Source of the DNA: Parabacteroides distasonis
GTDB lineage: Bacteria > Bacteroidota > Bacteroidia > Bacteroidales > Tannerellaceae
Reading direction: 5' to 3'
DNA: 60,321 nt
NCBI RefSeq assembly: GCF_004793765.1
Contig: NZ_SRYM01000022.1
Location: forward strand, 1 to 60,321
Part shown: piece by piece, positions 54,121-60,321 of the stretch
Layout of the letters: each line of letters opens with the position of its first letter
How positions within the stretch are numbered: the stretch's first letter is position 1
Position numbers and translations under genes: made by a program
The notes under the pieces: generated by a model
What the model saw: the letters and a program-made list of their open reading frames with translations, nothing else
What the model was told of the DNA's origin: nothing
The model's database searches: none

Positions 54121-55113
54121 ATGACAGACAGAAGAACATTTTTGAGAAACATTTCATTACTTACTTTAGGGGGCATAGCCAGCCAAAAAGTAATGGCTTC
54201 AAATCCCACCAGATCCATACCCGCCACAGATGCGGTATCCTCGGCAACCGCCGGGAAAAAGATGGGATTGCAAACCTATTCGCTCGGACAGGAGTTACTG
54301 CAAGATATGCCTAACGGATTGAACCGTCTGGCAAAAGCGGGATATACCGATCTGGAAATTTTCGGATATAGGGAAGATACCGGTAAATTCGGTGATTATA
54401 ATCCTAAAAATACGACATTCATCGCCTCCAAGGATTATAAGAAAATGGTGGATGACGCAGGCTTACGGATCAGTAGCTCACACCTTACCCCTTCCCTTCG
54501 TGAGTATACGAAAGAGAATATGCCTAAATTCGACGAGTTTTGGAAAAAGGCAACCGATATCCATGCCGAACTAGGTGTTAGTTGTATGGTACAACCAAGC
54601 TTACCCCGCATCGAAAACGAGGATGATGCTAAAGTAGTATCAGAGATTTTCAACCGTGCCGGAGAGATCACGAAGAAAGCGGGAATCCTGTGGGGCTACC
54701 ATAATCACAGCAATGAGTTCAAACGGGTATTGAAAGCAGGTGAGAAACCGGAAGAGAAACCGAATCCGTGGGCACCTCCTAAGGGTACTTATATTGAGGA
54801 GTTATTCCTAAAAAATACCGACCCGGATAAGGTCATGTTCGAACTAGATGTATATTGGACTGTTATGGGGCAGCAAGATCCCGTGGAATGGATGGAGAAT
54901 TATCCGGATCGTTTTAAGTTATTGCACATCAAGGATCGTTGGATAATCGGTGATTCCGGTATGATGAATTTCCCGAATATATTCAAGAAAGCGTATGAGA
55001 TCGGTATCCTCGGCTACTATGTGGAACTGGAAGATGACAAGAAAGGCCGTACCCAGTTTGAGGGCGTAGAGAAGAGCGCCGCTTATTTGCAAGCCGCTCC
55101 GTTCGTTAAATAA
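54121..55113 (+). CDS. Exported sugar-phosphate isomerase/epimerase-like protein
   Basis: 330 aa. The leader DRRTFLRNISLLTLGGIASQ is a twin-arginine-like signal. The body is a xylose-isomerase-like TIM barrel: GLQTYSLGQELLQDM, KAGYTDLEIFGY, LRISSSHLTPSL, WGYHNHSNEF, MFELDVYWTVMGQ, FKLLHIKDR and YYVELEDD. The His/Asp/Glu metal ligands expected for the fold are present. Periplasmic members are common in Bacteroidetes and mostly uncharacterised, possibly acting on sugars or inositols. A single-gene unit with its own promoter and terminator. Confidence 0.85.
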   Translation: MTDRRTFLRNISLLTLGGIASQKVMASNPTRSIPATDAVSSATAGKKMGLQTYSLGQELLQDMPNGLNRLAKAGYTDLEIFGYREDTGKFGDYNPKNTTFIASKDYKKMVDDAGLRISSSHLTPSLREYTKENMPKFDEFWKKATDIHAELGVSCMVQPSLPRIENEDDAKVVSEIFNRAGEITKKAGILWGYHNHSNEFKRVLKAGEKPEEKPNPWAPPKGTYIEELFLKNTDPDKVMFELDVYWTVMGQQDPVEWMENYPDRFKLLHIKDRWIIGDSGMMNFPNIFKKAYEIGILGYYVELEDDKKGRTQFEGVEKSAAYLQAAPFVK

Positions 55114-55135
55114 AACATTTCGATTTATCCCATAA

Positions 55136-55190
55136 AAAAGACCGTGTTTCCGCAGGGTGATCATCCTCATGGAAACACGGTCTTTTTGTT
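55136..55190 (+). terminator. Intrinsic terminator after the isomerase-like gene
   Basis: Perfect 17-base arms 55136-55152 and 55171-55187 (stem GACCGTGTTTCC flanked by A5 and T5). It works in both directions. Confidence 0.9.
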
Positions 55191-55211
55191 TTTATAAAGG
55201 GTATTTCCCGA

Positions 55212-55520
55212 TCAAAAACTCATCTTTACACCGGTAAAATAACTTCTCAAGCTAGCCGGCTCTCCACTGGTCATAACCACGTCATATTGCTTTACCGCCT
55301 TCTCCGTCAGGCTCTCATTGATTCCATACTGGGCTTCTAGCTTGAATAACAATTCACCGAATTCCCCGCATCCTACATGAATCAGTTTGCCATCCACAAA
55401 AACAGAGGGGACACCTTGTATCTTCAAGGCATCGACTTCTGCCTGATTAATAGCTCCATCTACCATCTCATGATGGATCTGAGGATTTAATGTTTCTATT
55501 TTTAAATGAATACTATTTGC
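55212..55520 (-). pseudogene. AhpF N-terminal fragment joined to an outer-membrane-protein tail
   Basis: The frame reads ANSIHLKIETLNPQIHHEMV, then DGAINQAEVDALKIQGVPSV and GEFGELLFKLEAQYG, closely matching the N-terminal thioredoxin-like domain of Bacteroidales AhpF (alkyl hydroperoxide reductase subunit F). It starts the flavin domain with AVKQYDVV and then switches to SLRSYFTGVKMSF, an ending that looks like the last beta strand of an outer-membrane protein. The upstream CxxC and the entire FAD/NADH part are missing. An ATG at 55466 leaves an 84-codon frame, but a working reductase is impossible. Confidence 0.75.
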
Positions 55521-55576
55521 TTTTATTTCCGGTACGAAAATATATCTTAGCTTTTGGATTACCGCATCAATAACGA

Positions 55577-56155
55577 TTATAACACTCCCGCCCGCACCCG
55601 GCTTAAAGATTCGGGTGTCATCAACAAATATGAGGCGATATGATTTACTGAAGCACGCTTCGCCACTTCCGGATATTCCAGTTGAAAACGCAGATAACGT
55701 TTTCTCGCCGACTCAAAACGCCAAGAGTCCGCTTTCTCTTGCGAAAGTATCAAAGCCCACTCCAATATTTTCTGGTACAATCGATTAATAGCTAAAGATG
55801 TTTTCAATAACTCACTAAGTTCCGAATAAGAGATCCGGTGATAAACCGTCGGTTCCAACGCCTCTATTAATAAATGCGTCGGTTCTCTTTGGAATGTGCT
55901 GGCTATACAAATAACAATATTTCCCTCACAGGAGAAATGCTCGGTAATATCACGTTTATTCTTATAGTAAAACTGACGTAATAATCCCGATTCCACGTAA
56001 TATAAATATTTAGATATTTGTCCGTTATCCAATAACAACTCTCCTTTCGCAACCTTACTTGATTCTATGATCGAGGCCAGAGAATCCAAATCCTCATCGG
56101 GCAATGGATGAAAACGTTTGGATATCATTTCGGCTATTTCTTGTGGCGTCTTCAT
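55577..56155 (-). CDS. Crp/Fnr-family transcriptional regulator
   Basis: 192 aa from ATG 56155 (MKTPQEIAEMISKRF); longer in-frame starts exist up to 56236 but add an unlikely sequence. Cyclic-nucleotide-binding-like beta barrel (KGELLLDNGQISKYLYYVES, GLLRQFYYKNKRDITEHFSC) and a C-terminal HTH (VNHIASYLLMTPESLSRVRA). There is no Fnr-type cysteine cluster at the N-terminus. It resembles the small Crp-like regulators that sense stress or unknown ligands in Bacteroidetes. Divergence or co-transcription with the pfl genes is not evident. Confidence 0.8.
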   Translation of the reverse strand: MKTPQEIAEMISKRFHPLPDEDLDSLASIIESSKVAKGELLLDNGQISKYLYYVESGLLRQFYYKNKRDITEHFSCEGNIVICIASTFQREPTHLLIEALEPTVYHRISYSELSELLKTSLAINRLYQKILEWALILSQEKADSWRFESARKRYLRFQLEYPEVAKRASVNHIASYLLMTPESLSRVRAGVL

Positions 56156-56336
56156 ACTATTTATCATTTTCTGATCTATATCATTTTTTATCTCCTTACA
56201 AAAATAGATATTTGTCGCATATAACAAAACAAACACATATTAAATAGTCAAGGTTAGTCTAGGCAAAAAATTATTACTATCGTTTAAAAGCTAATCAGAT
56301 TAGATTGTTTTCCCAGATTAGCTGGTTACATAATCG

Positions 56337-56364
56337 CAAGGCTTGATCGAGAGATCAGGCCTTG
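56337..56364. terminator. Hairpin after pflA
   Basis: CAAGGCTTGATC pairs with GATCAGGCCTTG (one wobble) just past the pflA stop. A second, weaker inverted repeat, AGCTAATC/GATTAGCT, lies at 56289-56323. Confidence 0.65.
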
Positions 56365-56367
56365 TTA

Positions 56368-57090
56368 TTAGTTGGGTTTGTAGCGAGAAAATATCGCTTT
56401 CGCATTATCTAGACGTTCTTTTGATAAGGGTTCCACACCCTTTAAAGGATAATCGAGCCCTAATTGCTCATATTTATAGGTTCCCATCGTATGATAAGGT
56501 AGCAATTCCACTTTACGAACCACTTTATATTGACTAACATACCGAGCTAACGCCTCCAGCCACTCATCATTATCCGTATATTTGGGGACGATAACATGGC
56601 GAATCCAAGTATCTATGCCACGCCTCTCCAATTCTTCCAAGAACAGAAGCGTATGATCCTGCTTGACACCCGTCAGCAACAAATGTAAATCCGGGTTTAA
56701 GGTTTTGATATCCAACAATACTAAATCCACATAATCTAAAACTTCCAAAGCTTTTGAAGTACATACGAAACCGGATGTATCCAAGGCCGTGTGAAGACCT
56801 TGCTCTTGGCACAAACGGAAAAACTCTTTCAAGAACTCCGGTTGCAATAAAGGTTCTCCACCGGTAACAGTCACTCCCCCACGGGCGATAAAACTTTTAT
56901 ACCGTAAGACTTCCACCAATAACTCGTCGGAAGCCATCTGATATTTCACCTCCCCTTTCGGATTCCAAGTATCCGGGTTATGGCAATACAGGCAACGCAA
57001 CGGGCAACCCTGCATAAAAACGACAAAGCGAATTCCGGGACCATCTACGGTCCCGAAACTCTCTAATGAATGTATCTTACCTTTTATCAC
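56368..57090 (-). CDS. pflA: Pyruvate formate-lyase activating enzyme
   Basis: 240 aa with a GTG start that directly abuts the pflB stop codon. Radical-SAM motif CPLRCLYC (C-x3-C-x2-C) at about residues 29-36, then VTVTGGEPLLQPEF and LDTSGF. It places the glycyl radical on PflB. The tight spacing implies translational coupling. Confidence 0.94.
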   Translation of the reverse strand: MIKGKIHSLESFGTVDGPGIRFVVFMQGCPLRCLYCHNPDTWNPKGEVKYQMASDELLVEVLRYKSFIARGGVTVTGGEPLLQPEFLKEFFRLCQEQGLHTALDTSGFVCTSKALEVLDYVDLVLLDIKTLNPDLHLLLTGVKQDHTLLFLEELERRGIDTWIRHVIVPKYTDNDEWLEALARYVSQYKVVRKVELLPYHTMGTYKYEQLGLDYPLKGVEPLSKERLDNAKAIFSRYKPN

Positions 57091-59331
57091 TTACAATGAA
57101 TGGTTTATGGTTCTTGAAATAACATCCAACTGTTGTTCACGGGTCAGTTTCACAAAGTTTACCGCATATCCGGATACACGGATCGTAAGTTGCGGATATT
57201 TCTCGGGATGCTCCATTGCGTCGATCAATAGTTCCTTATCAAATACGTTAACATTTAGATGCTGACCTCCATCCGGAGTAAAATAGCCATCCAATAAGCT
57301 AACCAAATTATTGATCTGCACATCACGTTCCTTTCCCAACGTAGCCGGAGAAACAGCAAATGTATAAGAAATACCGTCGTGCGCATGCTGGAACGGAAGC
57401 TTCGCTACCGAAGCTAATGCAGCGATAGCACCTTTCGTATCACGACCATTCATCGGGTTCGCGCCCGGAGCGAAAGGAGTTCCACCGATACGGCCATCCG
57501 GTGTCGTACCGGTCTTCTTTCCATACACCACGTTGGACGTGATCGTAAGAATCGACTGAGTCGGTTTCGCATGGCGATAGGTCTCATGCTGGCGCAAATA
57601 TTCCATAAACTTCTCGGTGATCTCCACAGCGATACTATCCGTACGATCATCGTTATTACCGAAAGGAACATATTCGCCCTCACGTTCGAAATCAACCGCC
57701 AAGCCACGCTCATCACGGATCACACGTACTTTCGTATCACGGATAGCAGCCAATGAATCGGCAACGATAGAAAGACCGGCGATACCTGTCGCACGGATAC
57801 GCTCTACATCCCCATCGTGAAGTGACATCTCAAATGCCTCATACGCATATTTATCGTGCATATAATGGATAATCTTCAAAGCGTTCACATATACCTTCGC
57901 CAACCAACGCATCATTTGCTCATACTTAGCCATCACCTCATCGTACTCCAGATACTCACCGCGAACCGGCTCGAACATCGGGGCTACCTGTACGCCGCTA
58001 CGCTCATCCCGTCCTCCGTTGATCGCATACAATAAACACTTCGCTAAATTCGCACGAGCGCCGAAGAACTGCATCTGCTTTCCGATCTTCATGGGGGAAA
58101 CGCAACAAGCGATACCATAATCATCCCCATAATCCGGACGCATCAAATCGTCATTCTCATATTGGATAGCCGATGTATCGATAGAGACCTTGGCACAGAA
58201 ACGTTTCCAATTCTCGGGAGCATTCTTGAACCACAGCACCGTCAAGTTGGGTTCTGGTGCCGGACCTAGATTATACAATGTATGGAGATAACGATAGGAA
58301 GTTTTCGTTACCAAAGAACGTCCGTCCACTCCTTGACCGCCCAACGACTCTGTTACCCAAACCGGATCACCGGAGAACAAATCATTGTATTCTGGCGTAC
58401 GTAAGAAACGAACGATACGCAACTTGATAATCAGCTGGTCTACTAACTCTTGAGCCTCCTCTTCCGTCAATTTACCCTCGCGGATATCTTTCTCAATGTA
58501 AATATCCAAGAATGTAGAGGTACGTCCAATAGACATTGCCGCACCGTCCTGATCTTTTACCGCCGCCAGATAAGCCAAATACACAAACTGAACCGCCTCA
58601 TGAGCGTTTTGCGCCGGGCGGGTCACGTCGAAGCCATAGCTAGCGCACATTTTCTCGAACGCTTTCAACGCCTTGATTTGCTCAGAAATCTCCTCACGGC
58701 TCTGGATAATCTCTACCGTGATCTCTTGGATATCCAAACGATTCAAGAAACGCTTTTTCTCCTCGATCAAGATAGCCGTACCATATAAAGCGACACGGCG
58801 ATAGTCTCCGATAATACGCCCTCTACCATACGCATCGGGCAAGCCGGTGATGATAGCCGAGCGACGTGCGGCAACCATCTCTTCCGTATAAGCAGAGAAA
58901 ACCCCTTCGTTATGAGTCTTACGGTACTTCGTGAAGATCTCTTTCGTCATCGGATCCAAATGATAACCATAAGCTCCCAAGCTATTCTCAACCATACGGA
59001 TACCGCCTTTCGGGAAGATACCGCGTTTCAGCGGAGCATCGGTCTGTAACCCAACAATAACCTCATTTTCCTTATCAATATAGCCTGGGCCATATACATC
59101 GATCCCTTGAGGTAATTTTGTCTCGGCATCATAAACTCCCCTTTCTCTCTCGGCCTTAAACATCTCGGTCAATTTATTCCAGACCTTACGGGTCTTCTCG
59201 GAAGAAGCGACTAAAAAGGAATCATCCCCTTCATAAGGCGTATAGTTACTCTGGATAAAATCTCTTACATTGATCTCTCTCTTCCAAGTCTCACCCTTAA
59301 AGTGATCCCAATACTCATTCTCAAATTTCAT
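57091..59331 (-). CDS. pflB: Pyruvate formate-lyase (formate acetyltransferase)
   Basis: 746 aa from ATG 59331 (the two codons before it depend on a TTG start). The catalytic pair is seen in [16 protein letters not shown] and the glycyl-radical loop in [15 protein letters not shown] near the C-terminus. It converts pyruvate and CoA to acetyl-CoA and formate under anaerobic conditions. It forms an operon with pflA. The promoter has TACCTTTG on the minus strand (59367-59374). Confidence 0.96.
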   Translation of the reverse strand: MKFENEYWDHFKGETWKREINVRDFIQSNYTPYEGDDSFLVASSEKTRKVWNKLTEMFKAERERGVYDAETKLPQGIDVYGPGYIDKENEVIVGLQTDAPLKRGIFPKGGIRMVENSLGAYGYHLDPMTKEIFTKYRKTHNEGVFSAYTEEMVAARRSAIITGLPDAYGRGRIIGDYRRVALYGTAILIEEKKRFLNRLDIQEITVEIIQSREEISEQIKALKAFEKMCASYGFDVTRPAQNAHEAVQFVYLAYLAAVKDQDGAAMSIGRTSTFLDIYIEKDIREGKLTEEEAQELVDQLIIKLRIVRFLRTPEYNDLFSGDPVWVTESLGGQGVDGRSLVTKTSYRYLHTLYNLGPAPEPNLTVLWFKNAPENWKRFCAKVSIDTSAIQYENDDLMRPDYGDDYGIACCVSPMKIGKQMQFFGARANLAKCLLYAINGGRDERSGVQVAPMFEPVRGEYLEYDEVMAKYEQMMRWLAKVYVNALKIIHYMHDKYAYEAFEMSLHDGDVERIRATGIAGLSIVADSLAAIRDTKVRVIRDERGLAVDFEREGEYVPFGNNDDRTDSIAVEITEKFMEYLRQHETYRHAKPTQSILTITSNVVYGKKTGTTPDGRIGGTPFAPGANPMNGRDTKGAIAALASVAKLPFQHAHDGISYTFAVSPATLGKERDVQINNLVSLLDGYFTPDGGQHLNVNVFDKELLIDAMEHPEKYPQLTIRVSGYAVNFVKLTREQQLDVISRTINHSL

Positions 59332-59366
59332 AAACAATCTTATCTAATACCACATTTTTACCGGTA

Positions 59367-59374
59367 CAAAGGTA
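59367..59374 (-). promoter_or_regulatory. -7 box of pflB
   Basis: TACCTTTG on the minus strand, 36 bases before the ATG. Confidence 0.55.
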
Positions 59375-59459
59375 AAACTTTTATCCTCATATTCCTGTAA
59401 TATAGAGAAGAAACAGGAGAGTAATGTAGCACTTTGCACTAAGTCTCCATTTTATTCAC

Positions 59460-59467
59460 TATCTTTG
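59460..59467 (+). promoter_or_regulatory. -7 box of the propeller sensor gene
   Basis: TATCTTTG, 36 bases before ATG 59503, with TTTG 23 bases upstream (slightly long spacing). Confidence 0.6.
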
Positions 59468-59502
59468 CCTACAAAACGTAAAAGTTAATCTGGATCAAAC
59501 AC

Positions 59503-60279
59503 ATGAGAAATATCCTGTTTACCGTTTTATTTATAGGAATACTATCCTTAATCACATCTCCTATCTCACTAGCGTCTAAATCTTTGCATAAGGCAAATAT
59601 GATTAATTTATCAAATAATGCCATTATTTGCATGCATCAAGATCCAGATGGCTATTTGTGGATCGGGACTTACGACGGCCTTAATTTATACAACGGAAAA
59701 GATACGTATGTATATCGTTTCGAATTAAATAACAAAAACTCTCTTTGCAGTAATATCATTCACAAAATATCCGACGCTGAACCCGGCTTTTTATGGATAT
59801 CAACTTCTTTAGGCATCAATAAATTCTCACTAAAAGAACGGAAAGTCACCGAGTCTTACCCGGGATACATGGAGAGTGATCTAGTAGCGACCGATTCATC
59901 CGGTATCACATTAGCCATTTGTAAAGAAAACTGGATATCTTGTTACACCCCATTTAGCGATGGATTCCGAGATCTGCCGAGAGAAGGGATAGGCCCTCAA
60001 ACCGTACGGACTTTATTCGCCGGAACAGACGGATATTTTTATTTACTATTGGCCTCGGGAATACTGAAAAAGTTAACACCGGATTTCTCCAACACAACTT
60101 TTAATTTACTATCGGAAGAACGCCAATTCCATAATAAACCGATCTTATCCGCATTTCAAGAGAATAACCATATCTTCATTGTCGATACCGACAATAAGTT
60201 ATATCGCCAACAGGTAGACGGAAGCGGGAAAGAATTCCTGTTCGATCTGTCTGGAATGACAAATAAATATGAACTATAA
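59503..60279 (+). CDS. Short two-component-propeller protein (hybrid-sensor N-terminus)
   Basis: 258 aa. Signal peptide to about residue 25, then propeller repeats of the Reg_prop type: HQDPDGYLWIGTYDGLNLYN, PGFLWISTSLGINKF and TDGYFYLLLASGILKKL. This is the start of hybrid two-component systems (HTCS), which run on for 1300 residues through Y_Y_Y, kinase, receiver and AraC domains. Here the frame stops at 60277-60279 after about four blades, and nothing similar follows in the 42 bases left. It may be a truncated gene or a deliberate short receptor domain; the right edge hides the answer. Confidence 0.65.
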   Translation: MRNILFTVLFIGILSLITSPISLASKSLHKANMINLSNNAIICMHQDPDGYLWIGTYDGLNLYNGKDTYVYRFELNNKNSLCSNIIHKISDAEPGFLWISTSLGINKFSLKERKVTESYPGYMESDLVATDSSGITLAICKENWISCYTPFSDGFRDLPREGIGPQTVRTLFAGTDGYFYLLLASGILKKLTPDFSNTTFNLLSEERQFHNKPILSAFQENNHIFIVDTDNKLYRQQVDGSGKEFLFDLSGMTNKYEL

Positions 60280-60321
60280 TATAAAAACAGAATACGGTTA
60301 ACGATAATTAGCATACTCATG

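Noticed and set aside
55466-55577. Working thioredoxin/glutaredoxin-like gene at 55212-55466
   Set aside because: Similarity continues upstream into AhpF sequence without a start, and the redox CxxC is missing, so it is a fragment.

Overview
The window looks like a Bacteroidales chromosome, most likely Parabacteroides (an inference; I could not run a search). The evidence is the recurring -7 promoter box TAnnTTTG, the near absence of Shine-Dalgarno sites, and families typical of gut Bacteroidales: NVEALA peptides, BF3164-type and DUF5128-type propeller lipoproteins, DUF4249, DUF4374, DUF6078, BtuG, surface lipoproteins with acidic residues after the lipid cysteine, and SusR-like Y_Y_Y regulators. 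No tRNA, rRNA, insertion sequence, phage or CRISPR was found.

Layout. (1) 0.2-9.7 kb: a peptide cluster. It holds a membrane-bound winged-helix regulator, two short NVEALA peptides, two propeller lipoproteins plus a decayed third, a thioredoxin-like/DUF1573 lipoprotein, a non-housekeeping signal peptidase I, a transglutaminase-like lipoprotein and a Wzy_C/O-antigen-ligase-like membrane protein with TPRs. This is the best candidate for an undescribed system: both peptides carry an Ala-Leu-Ala motif and then the same C-x7-C loop, next to a dedicated peptidase and a CxxC protein. (2) 9.7-18.7 kb: an RND efflux operon with two different permeases; the first carries an in-frame copy of an AT-rich dispersed repeat. 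(3) 18.7-20.1 kb: a lipoprotein glycoside-hydrolase-like protein. (4) 20.2-29.7 kb, minus strand: a TonB receptor locus fed by tandemly duplicated modules of a small secreted protein plus a DUF4249 lipoprotein, with a third decayed module. (5) 29.7-38 kb: a DUF6078 gene, an ATPase remnant, a self-contained 34-codon micro-gene, carB, a Y_Y_Y/LuxR-type regulator and a sulfide:quinone-oxidoreductase-like flavoprotein. (6) 38-42.6 kb: a cobalamin uptake operon btuB-btuG-btuF-like behind a cobalamin riboswitch. (7) 42.6-47.9 kb: small genes and remnants, nrdD-nrdG for anaerobic dNTP synthesis, and a ThrE-type exporter whose leader is the 5' half of a cobalamin riboswitch. (8) 48-53.9 kb: a xenosiderophore (Xus-like) locus with an added esterase. 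(9) 54-60.3 kb: a sugar-phosphate-isomerase-like protein, an AhpF remnant, a Crp/Fnr regulator, pflB-pflA, and a short propeller protein resembling the sensor end of a hybrid two-component system.

Two intergenic regions carry short arrays of tandem palindromes with periods of 22 bp (30235-30340) and 21 bp (46324-46392). They share architecture but not sequence, and each lies just 3' of a gene. Several decayed gene fragments (5348-5500, 29370-29625, 30364-30669, 42907-43305, 55212-55520) show a history of duplication and deletion. Together the genes describe an anaerobe (glycyl-radical enzymes NrdD and PflB) that scavenges vitamin B12 and siderophores through TonB receptors and surface lipoproteins.
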